Shown piece after piece: positions 1-11,965 of a stretch of 64,000 bases of DNA; positions within the stretch are counted from its first letter, which is position 1, and the number at the start of each line of letters is the position of its first letter. This DNA comes from Thunnus maccoyii. Lineage: Eukaryota > Chordata > Actinopteri > Scombriformes > Scombridae. A model generated the notes under the pieces. That model made no database searches and had not been told where the DNA came from. It saw nothing but the letters and a program-made list of their open reading frames with translations. The DNA lies in assembly GCF_910596095.1 (NCBI RefSeq), contig NC_056545.1, forward strand, positions 28,605,067 through 28,669,066, read 5' to 3'. Made by a program: the position numbers and the translations under genes.

Positions 1-157
1 ATGAAAACATTCATTAGGACAAACATTTGAACAAATTGACATGAAGCTAAAGATTTCAAGATGGCAACCGGATGAAATTTCTAAGCTATGGCATTCATCA
101 TAAAAGTAAAACCAGAGTTGTTTATTAATCTCACACTGCACAAGCATGTGCTTTTGG

Positions 158-158
<1 letters not shown>

Positions 159-200
<42 letters not shown>
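159..200. repeat. (TG)n microsatellite
   Basis: About 42 bases of uninterrupted TG. Confidence 0.95.
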
Positions 201-201
<1 letters not shown>

Positions 202-989
202 TGGTGATAGAGGGAGGGTGGGGGTGGGGGACCTATTGATATTATAATGAAAAAAAAGGACGCGTGCCTGAAGTGGCCCCTGTATATCCTGGCACGCTTC
301 CCTGCAACATAAACAATAAAGCAAAGTATAAAGATGCCCGAAGTGTCTGTCAGCAGTATGAGCAGCCTGTAGTTGAAGTTCTGGTGGTCTTTCACACACA
401 CTTATGTCAAATCCTGTCTAGAACAGTCGCCTTAAAAATGGGGCCAAGGACTTCCATGGAATGCCATAGGGGGAGGGGGGCCTGATAAAATTAGGACAAT
501 TTCAAATTCCCTACATTTACTGCAGAATGTAGAATAATATTACAGTTTTGTAATCCACTGTTTTAGTCAAACATTTTCTTATAGACAATACAACTCGCAG
601 TAAACACATGTCCCCTTAACATTTGAAAAATCTTTTCAGTACACATGTATGAGGAGGTGTTTTTCATTTTATCATATTTTAATTATTTTATTTTATTTAA
701 GGTCAACTTTTCTCATGTGCTCTATAAAACTGACTCAGTCATGAGTTTGGTTTAGTATCAGTAAGCTATATCTACTTTCTCATACAGTCAAAGTTGGAAT
801 TTCTTCAACAAATCACTCTGTTTTGACTTATTTCAGTGATTAAGTAACTGATCCAAACAATATTAACAAAAGCAGTGTAAAAAAAATTGTGATAAGGAGG
901 GGGTCAAATCTTGCATTTAACTTGATGTTTTTTTAAAGCAAGCCCTCCATCTTGCTATTAATATTTTCTCTTGACCCTCCCTTGACTTA

Positions 990-1002
990 AAAAGAAAAAA
1001 AA

Positions 1003-1050
<48 letters not shown>
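990..1050. repeat. Poly(A) followed by (TA)n
   Basis: About 30 bases mostly A, then about 30 bases of alternating TA; another short TA tract lies at 1257-1290. Confidence 0.95.
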
Positions 1051-1053
<3 letters not shown>

Positions 1054-1639
1054 ACTCTCCCCCAATATCTCAAAATAAAATTTATGGAACATATAAAAAA
1101 ATGGTCAGAAAGTAATCCTCTAATGTGAGTAAAGAGCTGCCAAATAAATGGATATTATAGTCACTGAATGAGTGAGCCAGGTATAGGCTCAGTGTCTGCT
1201 CTTCGTCTTGAGTATCGTGATATTTTAGCCCCCTTCCTGGATTTGAAATAATAAGAAATATATATATATATACACATATATATATATTTTAAACAATCAT
1301 CTCACAAGGGAAGAATTGTAATGATATACATCTGGGTTGATAAAAAGACTAAAGACACCTTCCTGCTACTCTTCAGCAAACAGAAAAGACACAGTGACTC
1401 TCTCCTCCAGTCAATGTTTGCCTGTGTTTGCATATGAAAGTATGTGTACAGTATTATGTTTGACAATTTGACACTTGTAACTATGAAGTGTGTGAGTGTG
1501 TGTGTAGCATATGTTCCTGTACATTTTTTCATATCTCTTACATTACAACACCCTCGTGTCACACACATGGCCATACATCATCTTGTCCTTTGGGAGAGAC
1601 AGAAACACTCATTCTAAATGTATGCACTGTGTCTATCCA

Positions 1640-1990
1640 CAGTACCTGCTGCACCTCTCTGCGGAGGAGGCTGCGTGTGTCTTTGTGTCAGCAGAGCAGA
1701 TGGACAGTGCACCCTGTCATCTGTATTACTTGCAAGAGTGTGACATGAGCGTGCCACGGGGCATGGGAACCAAAGAGGAGTCATGTCATCCCCCCGCAGA
1801 CCTCCCATTAGTCAGAGTGGCCAGCATCTGCCTCATCTACAGCTCACTAACAGCAGCTTGGAGATCCTTCTCCCAAAGGACACATGGAGAAAGAGAGGGG
1901 GAGCTGCTGCAAATCTGACCCATGCAGGCCCTCAGGGGGGAAGTCAGCCTGTTTGGCCACTTCTGCAGCCCCAGCCTGCTGTCTGACTGG
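1640..1990 (+). other. GC-rich segment, possible orphan exon
   Basis: A compositional island in AT-rich DNA. An acceptor-like CTATCCACAG ends near 1641; plus-strand reading stays open as YLLHLSAEEAACVFVSAEQM... to a TGA at 1916-1918. A second frame (from 1783) is open to 1984. I do not recognise either product and see no partner exon. Confidence 0.2.
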
Positions 1991-2235
1991 GGGACAATAG
2001 GAGGTGTGGAATGGGTGTCTGGTGGGTGTGATGTTGTGTGTGCATGTGTGTGTACATACAGCCTCATATTTATGCATGTCATTTGGTTGATTAGTTGATC
2101 TCATTAAGATGCTGGATGCTGGAGCACTGTGGGTACCAAAAAATGCACACAGCTCTGCCGCCTCCCCATTGAGCAAATTTATGGGTTGAGTCAAAGGGAG
2201 CATGAAGTGTCTGGAGGTGCATTGTTAGGCAAATT

Positions 2236-2590
2236 GCTGACTAACAATAATATAGACAGAAGTACTGTAACTTATTTCCTTACTGTCCTGCATCACAGGT
2301 TGTGAAATTAGTGTTTTTAACCGTTTTAGGTAATTTACTTCTTGTTTCCTCGGGCCATCTGTGCCTACTTTAGGAAATCTACTTTTCCTTCAGCTCTCCT
2401 CCAGACTACTGCAGGAGAGCTGGCTAACAGTAATACAGACAGAAATACTGTACTTTTCTTTGCTGCCCCTTGTCTCAGGTTGTGAAATCAGTGTTTTCAA
2501 CTTTTTTTAGGACAATTACTTCTCGTTTTTTCAGGTATCTGTTCCTATGACAAACTCTACTTTTACTTCAACTTTCCTCCAGACTCTGAA
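2236..2590. repeat. Diverged tandem duplication, period about 183 bp
   Basis: GCTGACTAACAATAATATAG at 2236 recurs as GCTGGCTAACAGTAATACAG at 2419; AGGTTGTGAAATTAGTGTTT and AGGTTGTGAAATCAGTGTTT, and the CCTCCAGACT ends, repeat at the same offset. Two copies. Confidence 0.7.
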
Positions 2591-3519
2591 GTTTCCCATT
2601 TTCCTTACTTTCACAATACATAAACATTTACTGTACTCTACAAAAATAAAACTTACATTTTGATAATTAAAATGGCAATAAATAGCTAAATAACTGACAG
2701 AAGAAATAAAAGCATTCATGCAGTTATGCAAAAAATATGGGTTTAAGATGGGATTTCAAAATGGCAACATTAAACATTACATTAGTTTAATATGAACACA
2801 TTTCCTTCATAATCATTCATTTTGTCTACATATTTCATCATTATTTATAATCATTATGTCCATAACAATCAGCCAGCATGTACCATCCATCAACTATCAA
2901 CTCCTATTCAACTCCTATTCCACTATTCCACAGAACAACAAAATCAAAACCAGTTGATTAATATGTTTTACACAGATGTATTCTATGTATTCCAGTATTT
3001 TACATCAAATTAATTAATTAATCACTCCAGAACCAACAAGGCTGTCCATGCCCTCCCAAACAACACAAATAACTGTTTTCTGATCTAACGCCTCCATCGA
3101 CAGGAACATATCATATCATTTGTCAGTGCCTTCCAAAACCATCACAAATCACTATTGGTTACGGTTTGGCTAGCCACAAAAATAACTTGTTTATGTTTAG
3201 TGAAATATCATGGTTTGGGTTTAAATTAGCACTCGGTTAAGGTTAGTGGACTTTATCAAGGCTACAATAACAACCACTTGGTTATGGTTAGAAAATGACC
3301 GTGGTTGCTGTTCAAAGAAACCCACATTGATTGTTGTAGGAAACAGGAAAGTAGTAGAGGTCACCAGTGTTCAGGTCCAGTGTTTTCTTGACCCATCCAT
3401 CCATCCCTGCCTCCTCCCTCTGCAGACTCTTTGACTCTATAACAATGTCACTCCACTTCCTTCTTTACTTTTGATGGACAAGAGTCATAATTCCTGACGG
3501 GTTGCTCAGTGTCTGAACG

Positions 3520-4325
3520 ACACAACCTGGTAACAGGAGTTCCACAAGGCTCAGTCCAGGGCTCCCTCTTCTTCTCCCTCTACACAGTTCTGTCATACAC
3601 TCAGGTGGCTTCTACTACCACTGCAATGCTGATGACACCCAACTGTTCTTCCATTTCCCTCCTTCTAACACTCAGGTGGAGACACGCATCACAGCTTGTG
3701 TGACAGACATCTTGGAATGGATGCCACCTTGAGCTCAACCTGTGTGAGACTGAGTTTGTGTCCCTTCAGGGAAAAAGATGGCTGTGCTGAGACCTGTCCA
3801 TCACCACTGACAGTGCTGTGGTGGTGTCAATTCGGACAGCAAGAAACTTGGATGTAACCCGCCAAACATCATAGCAGTAAGCCATGTTCAGACTGACTGA
3901 GCCTTGTGTGAAAATCGCAGCCCTCTAATTCATTTGAATGGGAGCAGTGGGTTGACACAGCAAAACAACACAGGGTCATCCAGCAAAAAAATAGAACCTG
4001 GTTCAATTTTTGCTGCAACGCAACACCATCCGGCAAGGCACTGCGTTAGCCAGAGTGGTTGCTCGTCTCAGTCAAGGCCCCCTGATTAATTTAGGAAAGC
4101 AGAGTACTGCACTGCTCATTTTTCACCACAGACTAAAACTCATCTTTTCAGATTGTCACATCTCACTTCTTTAAAAAAAGCCCTTGCGATGTAGTTCTCT
4201 AACACAAATTGTTGCGCTTCCAATTCTTGGTGACATCTGGCTTTACTTCCTCTTGAGTTTGAACCCACTTACTGTAAGTTGCTTTGGACCAAAGCGTCTG
4301 CCAAATTAAAGTAATGTAAAAAAAC
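3520..4325 (+). mobile_element. Degenerate L2-like LINE 3' end
   Basis: Frame-shifted reverse-transcriptase remnants are readable on the plus strand: GVPQGS at about 3538-3555, then an ADDTQLF motif around 3625-3655, and TRITACVTDILEWM after it. The block ends near 4280-4325 with the fish L2-type tail (GCTTTGGACCAAAGCGTCTG). Stops and shifts show it is dead. Confidence 0.75.
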
Positions 4326-5684
4326 CCAAAACAAAACATTGTCCATAACAACATCTATAATTTGATAACATAGGGTGTTGGATAGTTGATAATGTGGTTT
4401 GGTTCAGGTGTTTCTCGATCCTCTGTTGCTGTCAAGTGTTCTCTCTTCTGTTGAAACCATGATCATCCCCTGTGGTAAACCTGTCCTGTGCTTGGCTTAA
4501 TTATCCTGTTTCTAGTATTGTAGAATTTCCTTATCATATAACAGAACCTGATTTTTTTTTCTTGTTGCACAGAGCTTGAGTACAGGCAGCAACAAAATAC
4601 AGTATGTATGTTACATACTGTATTTTGATGTGTCATCTGGAATTTCTTTATGCATCTTCAAAGATTTAGTAAAAATTGTACTATAGTTGTCCTAGGATCA
4701 CACAAACTTTTGAGTCAATAGACCGTTTCTCTGCTGTGGCTGTGTGTTGTTGTTTTTGTAAGACACATTCTGAATGTTGCCTTAACATATGGAATGAACA
4801 AATCAGTCTCTATGAGTCACTGACCACATCACACAAATCCTTCCCAAAACAACAGATATGATGAGGCAGATAAAACTGTTTGGCTTCGCAGCAGATGTAT
4901 AATTACTCTTTTGTTGGGGCACAAAAGGAGGCATGATCATTATTTAATCCAAGCTGAGAGACAGATCTGCCTTCCTTCAGTCCCACCTTTCCTCCCCGGC
5001 CCAGACTGTCCAGCAGCAGCTTCAGTGGCAGATGGGAGATGAAAGAGGGAGTTGGGAGGAACGAGGGAATGAGAACAGGTGGGGGTGAAAACTGAAGAAA
5101 AGGAAAGGCCACAGGGGTCAACTGGGGCTATAGAAAGGGGGAGGAAACTTACATATAGACTTGCAGAGGGACAGATCGATGGATAGATTTTTTTCCCCTT
5201 TACATTGTGCCCTTCTAAATCCATGAGTCTTTCTGCCAGATGTCGACCAACTCTCTTCTAATGTGAGAAATGTCTCTGGGTTTAGAGAAAGATATGTTGG
5301 CTTAGTGGCCTTTTTGGAAAAAACTTTTTTTTCATCTGCTATAGTGTTTGGTCATTATTATCACTATTTGTAGCATTAGACTCAACCACATAATGCAACA
5401 AATAGTACAGAGAAATGCAGCCTACAAAGGCATTTAACAGTTGAATTTATTCATGTGCAAGTTTAGTGTAAATACTCCATTTTTAAGTAAAATAGACAAA
5501 GTCATATTTCATCCTAAAGAGAGGAGAGGAGAGTTAGAATCGAGTGGAATACAGTTAAAAAGCACTCAAAGTGAATAATGCCCTTTCAGAAAGGATTAAG
5601 TCTCAGGTTTAAGGGCTCCGTAAAGAACTAAAGGTAAAAGACCAGCTCACAATGTGAATACAGCTGCCTATTCAGACCCCAGCC

Positions 5685-5890
5685 CCCAAGCCAGACACTA
5701 ATGCTGCCCCCTGCCTTCCAGCTATGGAGGAAGCCACAGCAGACTGTTGAACTCCTGCTGCATCCCGCCCTCCCCCCCCCCCCCCCCACCCCACCCCACT
5801 GCGGCACGCCAGGCCAGCCCCAGCAGCTGTTTAACCAACTGAGGCAGAAGGGGCTGCAGGGGAACAATGCAATTTGACTTAACTCTCCCT
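5685..5890. other. GC-rich segment with a poly-C core
   Basis: GC-rich island with a C17 run near 5771-5790, preceded by an acceptor-like CCCCTGCCTTCCAG. No convincing coding frame; it could be a conserved noncoding element or an exon fragment. Confidence 0.2.
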
Positions 5891-5909
5891 CTTTCTGTGC
5901 ACGCACGCA

Positions 5910-5956
5910 TGTATGTGTGTGTGTGTTTGAGTGTGTGTGTGTGTGTGTGTGTGTGC
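5910..5956. repeat. (TG)n microsatellite
   Basis: Interrupted TG repeat. Confidence 0.9.
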
Positions 5957-8223
5957 TTGCATCAGTGTTTTTCATGAGTATTCAAACAAGAACGGATTTC
6001 TATAGATCAGGCAACCCCCATCTTAAAATCTTTATCTGCACATTCATGGTAAACGATGGACACTCTATCTATAAATGAGACAGATGAGTGACATTCAGCA
6101 AAGGCGGACAACATTTAACAATGAGAAGACAGAAACATTAGTTATTTTTGTCGTCAGCAAGTAACTGAATTATTACTATTAGTATTAGTTGTATTAATTT
6201 CTTAACAGCCCAGATGAGAGTACTGAGCAGAGTCACAGCAAAGTAATGAATCTAATTCACCTTCTGCATATTTCTTTCATTGCATTTTCTGCAACATCTT
6301 TCACAATAACGGAAAAAAATTCACAGCAATAAATGAATACACTGTCTGTCTTGACTGTCATTTCATGATGCATGAATTTGTAGTTGTTTTTACTTACATT
6401 GTCTGCAGCTGAGTATCTTTGCTCTGATCTTTGATTATTCCACCAATCTTGAACTGTGAATGCAAGATCTTTCTTTTTTTAAGAAGTTCTAATACCACTA
6501 GTAAAAAAAAAATTACAAGCATTTGGAGTAAATTCCCCTGTTAAATGCATTCAACCACATAGACTCTTTTCACAGCAGACATTTTGACTTGTCAAAGCAG
6601 GAAAAGCACATGTGGAATTAATAACATTAATGATGTGATGTAAGGATGATGACATGGCTTGTTTTTCCACGGGGAGTGCAAAATATGCCAAACAAAACAA
6701 TGGTCCTCAGTTGAATTGTTGGGATTTAATAGTGAGACATCACTATCAGCTCCGATGTGCTGCTAAATGCACCTTGTTGCAAATTCACTCAAAGTCCTTC
6801 TCAGTCAAGGCATCAAGTATCAGCAGTTTCTGGAGCAGCCTCGCAAATGCTTGCAACATCTTGTATAATATAATTTACAAGGAAATATGTTACACAACAC
6901 TTACAGTGCTTTTAACATCTGTGTGGAGTCGAGGGGATTCAATTGTTTTTATCTGTATCTGGAGGGTCAGGCTTTTGGTGAGTCAGTATGATTGCAAAAT
7001 TGTTTGTTGCAATTCAGTGAAAAGGTGATTAGAGAGCACAAGTCAGGGGATGAATTTGCAAGTCACTGAACATCCCTTGGATTATAGTTAAATCAGTCAT
7101 TACGAAAATGGGGGAAAAAAAAAAAAGTATGGCACAGCTGTAAATCTGCCTCGAGCAGGTCATCCTCAAAAACTGAGGGGTGCAAGAAGGAGACGAGTGA
7201 GGGAGGACACCAAGACACAAGCTCCAGAGGCTTAGACTGGAGGGACTGTGCAAACAGCAACAGTTGGCCAGGAGTTTCACCATTTTCAGCTTTATAGGAG
7301 AGTAGTAAACAAAAAGCAGCTCTCAAAAAAAGAAAGTTCATAAAATATAAACAGTAGTTTTAGCTGTAAAGCTGCCAATGTTGTGTTGGGTCAATAATTA
7401 CACAAACTACACAAAAACTGCTCCAATTTCAATACTTTTTCAAATTGACATTGTCATTGACTGTCAGAACTTTTGGAGTTCATCTTAGATTTTTACCTTT
7501 TTGTCTTCTGCTTTATCAAATGTTCATTTAAACATGTCATCAGTGTCATTATTAGCCTTCAGGTTAGTGTACAAAGTGCCATTTAACAGGGTTTGCTCTT
7601 CTACCAAGCTAATTATTTAATAAGTTAAATTAAAATAAAGATTTAAAAAAAACAAAAACATGCTAAACATCCTATGTAGGTGTGTTCTTAGGTAAGTTCT
7701 TTGCACAAGTTAAAGCAGGAAGCATTCCTCAGGCTGCCTCTAAGGCCTGTAAAAATAAATGCTTGACCATTTATATACTCAAATGTCTGTCTTGTCTGAA
7801 CTGATATTGTGGAAAACTGAAAGGAAGAGAGCAATCCCAGAGTTTCTTTGCATATATTTTAGCAGTCTTAAAGCTCTAGGAATTGCAGCATATTGTGTAT
7901 CAGCTTCTCATCAGCAGTCTGGCCTCTCAAACAGACTGCGCAGAGAGCCCCCTACTGCAATTTCTGCAAAGCTGCAAAACTGGCAGAAAGTCTGCCTCTT
8001 GGACCTCAGTAGAGGATGATTATGCAGGTTAGCTCACATTTTACTGTAGCACTTATAAATGAGGCCTCAGCAGTTCTTTTGGAAACAAACTTAGACATAG
8101 GCTATAAACAAATAAAGCCCCAGACAGAAAGGTTCAGTTCCTGATTTACACTTTCTGATAATTGAAATTCTGAATTATGTCCAATAGAACAATTTGTACA
8201 CTTCTTCTGCTTAATACGAGGGG

Positions 8224-8229
8224 TTTATT
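8224..8229 (-). terminator. Candidate polyadenylation signal of the Myb/SANT gene
   Basis: AATAAA on the minus strand (TTTATT as given), about 680 bases after the stop codon. I saw no nearer AATAAA. The intervening 3' UTR would contain the poly(A) run at 8607-8634. Confidence 0.3.
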
Positions 8230-8603
8230 TCATTTTTAAAAGAAATTATTGAAATTGTCATATTTAAGTGTTCATGTTTATAATGTAAAAAACAAAATCA
8301 GACAATCACAAATTATTCAGTTACAGGTATTTTCAAAGTATCTAACACACCTTGTTTAGCTTTCAGACATATAGACCATATAATGGTCAGGTGCAGAAAT
8401 CCACTCACCATTACAGTACATGTGATAATCTCCAGACACTGATGCAAGGGAACGCTACAACTTAGACACACAAATGGATTTGACTGACTTTCCAAAATGA
8501 AAGACTCATTCTTTCAACATTAAAAGAATGTAAAGGCTTTATATGTGGTGTATGCTTGATAAAAATGCTTTACAGCGGAAGTGGTAGGAGTCTCACTTTC
8601 AGT

Positions 8604-8606
<3 letters not shown>

Positions 8607-8634
<28 letters not shown>
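8607..8634. repeat. Poly(A) run
   Basis: About 28 consecutive A on the plus strand, downstream of the Myb/SANT gene stop. Confidence 0.9.
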
Positions 8635-8903
8635 GAAGAACCCCTCCACATGTTCTTTCTTTATGGCTAACATTAGTTATTTTCTCAGTCCTTTTTCATT
8701 TGACCACACAGACAGCAATTCCATCAATACAATGTCTCTACGAATACAGTTTTAAAATATAACCACAGAAAATCTGTTGAGTACTATCAAAAAGTACAGT
8801 AACCAGCGGTGGAGTCCAAAGGAACTTAAAGGTTCCTGCGCCTGAAGCCCATGTATGAAGTCAGTGATACAACTTAACAACATCTCTGTTTGACACCTTG
8901 TCG

Positions 8904-9346
8904 CTATAATGTTGGCCGTCCATTTAGTTTGTCATGCATTAGCGCGATGGCCCCACCTGTGAAGTCTCTTAGAACCTGCACCGTCTCCCGTTGGAGCTGC
9001 AACGACTCGCGTACAAACTCCTGCTGAGTCTCTGCCAGCTGCTGCACCGACTCAGACAGAAGCTCCAGGGATCGTGAAACCGTCTCCAGCAGGATGTTGG
9101 TGGCGTGCTGCTCCTGAAGGCTCAGCGATGCGTTATGTAGCATGTTTTCCCTCATGTTTTGTGAAGGCTGACCTGGCATTGGAAGTGTGGCCGTTGAGGT
9201 TGAAGGTCCAGAGGACGTCTGAGGTTGTCCTTGCTTCTGGATGCCGTTGTTTCCTTGGTGATCCACTGTCGGTTTTGCTGCCTGAGTAGAAGGCGGCACG
9301 TCCTCCCTTTGGTCATCATCTGAGTCTGCAAACGCAGCATCAGCAT
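8904..9346 (-). CDS. Myb/SANT gene last coding exon
   Basis: Codons 207-353 and the TAG stop at 8904-8906. It begins with an acidic patch (DADAAFADSDDD), continues Gln/Ser/Thr-rich, and ends in the coiled coil. The acceptor is ACTCAAG/AT. Confidence 0.85.
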
Positions 9347-10635
9347 CTTGAGTCAAAGAAAAAAGTACATCCGTGTTTTCTTATTGCTATAACATGTCTT
9401 TCTTCATTTGTATCCAAATCTTGACAACTCACCTTCTGTGGTCGGTATTTCATAATGCACATCGAAGGACAGTTGTGACGAGTCTCCTGCAACAATCAAA
9501 GAACTTAAGTAAAACAATTTTATGCATTTCTCTGAATGAACTTCTTAATTGAGCTATTAAAATGATAAGTTCATCTAAAACTATAAAATGACTCACCCAC
9601 TGGGCATACATTTAAATCTTGTGAGCACAAAAGACAATACTTTAAGAGGAAGGTGACATGGAGTCATTCAAAATAACATACCAAAAGACATCAACTTCAC
9701 TGATGTTGAGACCGAAATGAGATACTATACTGACAAAATGTCCATTTTTGGTTGAATTATTCCTTTAAGCACTCATGACAAGAGCCACTGTAGTTAGAAA
9801 GAGACTGATCCTCTTTGTTACCTGACTGTGGAAGTCCACTTGCAGCGTAGGAGTTTGGCGGGGGCATAGACGTCATGTCCAACCCACCGTTGGGAGAATT
9901 CTGCATTCCCATCATATCCTCCTCTTCCATTTCCTCTTCCTCCTCTGGCACATCGTCGTCATCTCCCAGGGGGCCAAAGTCACCCGTGCTCTGGTCTTCC
10001 TCGTCCATCTCCAGAATCTGGAGCACTATTTTCTCTGTCTGATTAAGGTCTCTGGAAAGACGTGAGTTGAGGCCCCTGTTGGGCACTGTCCCTGACCGCA
10101 TGGCAGCCACTTTCCGCTTAGTGTCACATTTTAGGTCAGACCATTTCTTGATGACTTCAATGACCTCGCGTTGGCATTCCCCGATCTCATTTACACGTGC
10201 CGTAATCTCTGCCCATGTGCGCTTCTTCATATCTGTTGGAACACCACGGTTGAATTTGCCTTTGGGAGAAAAACAAAATGAAAAATGTCAAATGCCATTG
10301 TGACAGTGATGGTGCTAGACTGATGGTGCAACATTATAACTATTCCCAAATGTACTATAATCTCTAGTATACCAATGTTTGCCTAAACCATTTTGTTGTT
10401 GATCAATCACTTTTTGGGAAACCAGAAATAAAACCTCAAAGCACAATCTCTGCAATTAGAAAGTGAATTAAAGCATTCTGAATGGGATAAGTACCTGAAG
10501 ACACATACCCACAACAACCATACGATGTTTCCTCACTTCATCCAACAGTATGTGAACTTCACTGAAAGAGAAACGAGCTTTTCTTTTTTTGAAGCGTGTA
10601 ACACTGTCTTGGTTGTAGTATATTGGTGAAGACAT
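8904..10635 (-). CDS. Myb/SANT-like DNA-binding domain protein (NAIF1-like), 4 coding exons, 353 aa
   Basis: Minus-strand join of 10635-10509, 10259-9822, 9486-9433 and 9346-8904; all junctions are GT-AG and in frame. Residues about 18-105 form a NAIF1-type Myb/SANT-like domain: basic entry (FKKRKARFSFSE), then RGVPTDMKKRTWAEI, then VIKKWSDLKCDTKRKV at about 78-93. This family binds DNA and is also used by Harbinger-type transposons. Residues about 126-157 are strongly acidic; the middle is Gln/Ser/Pro-rich; residues about 285-335 form a coiled coil with Leu and Gln heptads, suggesting oligomerisation. The likely role is nuclear DNA binding or transcriptional control, but no target can be read from sequence. 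The start at 10635 is chosen because it lies just before the domain; an in-frame ATG at 10776 would add 47 residues but probably lies in 5' UTR or intron. Human MYPOP, another Myb/SANT gene, neighbours NOVA2, but this domain looks closer to NAIF1, so no symbol is given. Confidence 0.85.
9433..9486 (-). CDS. Myb/SANT gene coding exon 3
   Basis: A 54-base in-phase exon (2+51+1) encoding GDSSQLSFDVHYEIPTTE. Acceptor TTGTTGCAG/GA, donor GAAG/GTGAGT. Its length is a multiple of three with matching phases on both sides, so skipping it would keep the frame. Confidence 0.8.
9822..10259 (-). CDS. Myb/SANT gene coding exon 2
   Basis: Codons 43-188: rest of the DNA-binding domain (KKWSDLK signature), then the Asp/Glu-rich stretch and a Pro/Ser/Asn-rich segment. 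Acceptor CCCAAAG/GC, donor CAGTCAG/GTAACA. Reading through the donor would give an unrelated 15-residue tail, so the spliced form is preferred. Confidence 0.85.
10509..10635 (-). CDS. Myb/SANT gene coding exon 1
   Basis: Encodes residues 1-42 plus one base of codon 43: the N-terminal segment and first helix of the Myb/SANT-like domain. The donor reads GTGG/GTATGT. The start codon is the last ATG before the domain. Confidence 0.75.
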
Positions 10636-11465
10636 CCTCCACACAGTGCAATAGGTCTCCAGCTGCTTTGTAGTCTCTGCTGTGTTTTGACTTCTCCAGC
10701 TGTCAGGAGGTGTTGTGTCAGAAATCTGATTAACAACAAAGTTCAAAGAGCAAGTGTTAATGGTAAAACTGCTCATGTGTCACCAGTGTATTGTTTCATA
10801 GACTTGACTGCAATTGATGTTAGAGACTGAGACTGAGAACAATACACACAAATAGTTGACTTAATGAAAGCTAAAGTAATTAATATTGATACATACACTC
10901 ATTCAGGCTCAGCAGCTGAGCGTTGGTCGTGTGTGCAGTCTAGTTAGTTGATCAAGTAAATAGGTAACAAGTGCACATTATCAACATTTCAACTGCATCA
11001 TAACTATATGCACAGGTCTAAGTGTTCTCGCATATTTAAACAGGGAAATAGTGCAGGTTTAGTGTGACGCTAACACTGTCAGTGTTAGCTATGAAACAGT
11101 GAATGAACAATGGGCGATGCTACAGTCACTTTACACACGCGATAGCCTGGTTAGCTGGCTAAATCTAAAGCCCACTCGTACTTACACATTTAATAACACA
11201 TTTACGTAGGTTGCGCTAATGAATTTAACAAACTAGAGCTATTCTGTTTCCCTCACACAGGTAAACATACACACGGTTGGCTGGCTTTAGTGTTATATTA
11301 CACAACAGTACACATTAGGTTAGCGTTAGCTCTCTTTACAGCAAGACAACGATAGCTAACGCTAGGTTAGAGTCAGAAAAGGCTAATGAACCACTTAGTT
11401 CACGTAACCTCACTTCTCGGGGTATAAAATAATGCCCAGAATAGCTCATGAGATGGTGAACATAC

Positions 11466-11590
11466 CACCAAGTCAAAGAAGTTGGGATTTGGTCCAGAAA
11501 CGTGTAGATAAACTTCCTTATCGGCAGGATAGCTACTGTCAAGCTAGCCAGCATGAAGCTAATGCTGCACTAAACATGTCCGGTTATTGG
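11466..11590 (-). other. Probable 5' noncoding exon and promoter area of the Myb/SANT gene
   Basis: A donor-like TTGGTG/GTATGT lies on the minus strand at 11466-11460. Matching acceptors occur near 10700 (CCTGACAG/CTGG), which would place the 10635 ATG in the second exon. The transcription start is not visible; the right edge is approximate. Confidence 0.35.
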
Positions 11591-11807
11591 CTAAAGCGTT
11601 GACCAACACAATGATTCTGGTATGGCAACAGTAAGTGACCTTTAGTTTTAGTTTCACGCGTAATTTATAGCAATAACCACTATTAATGTGGTGATTTCAC
11701 TAATCACGTTTCAGTGGTTTCTGTTTATTTTATCTGCTGTAACAATGTGCTTTAATTTTGAAAGAGCATGCTTCACTTCTGGTATCACGAGCCGGCTTGA
11801 TTAAACA

Positions 11808-11815
11808 AAACACAC

Positions 11816-11846
<31 letters not shown>

Positions 11847-11877
11847 GTGAGAGAGAGAGAGACAGAGAGAGATACAC

Positions 11878-11914
<37 letters not shown>

Positions 11915-11965
11915 CGAGAGAGAGAGATATACAAATTACACACACAGACACATTACACACAACAC
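11808..11965. repeat. Compound (CA)n/(GA)n microsatellite
   Basis: Alternating CA and GA tracts with ATACACATTACACA interruptions, just upstream of the Myb/SANT gene 5' end. Confidence 0.9.

Larger units (their letters stand above)
4350..8223. other. No gene seen
   Basis: AT-rich with short low-complexity runs apart from the GC-rich island at 5685-5890. Open frames here are short, unspliced and unlike known families. Confidence 0.5.

Noticed and set aside
81-401. 106-codon minus-strand ORF with a poly-His-Thr tract
   Set aside because: Produced by translating the TG microsatellite; low complexity, no splice signals.
5628-5975. 115-codon minus-strand ORF with a Gly-rich run
   Set aside because: Created by the poly-C and TG tracts; no family match.
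10636-10776. N-terminal extension of the Myb/SANT protein from the ATG at 10776
   Set aside because: The added 47 residues look noncoding and a splice acceptor (CCTGACAG) lies inside; kept only as a possibility.
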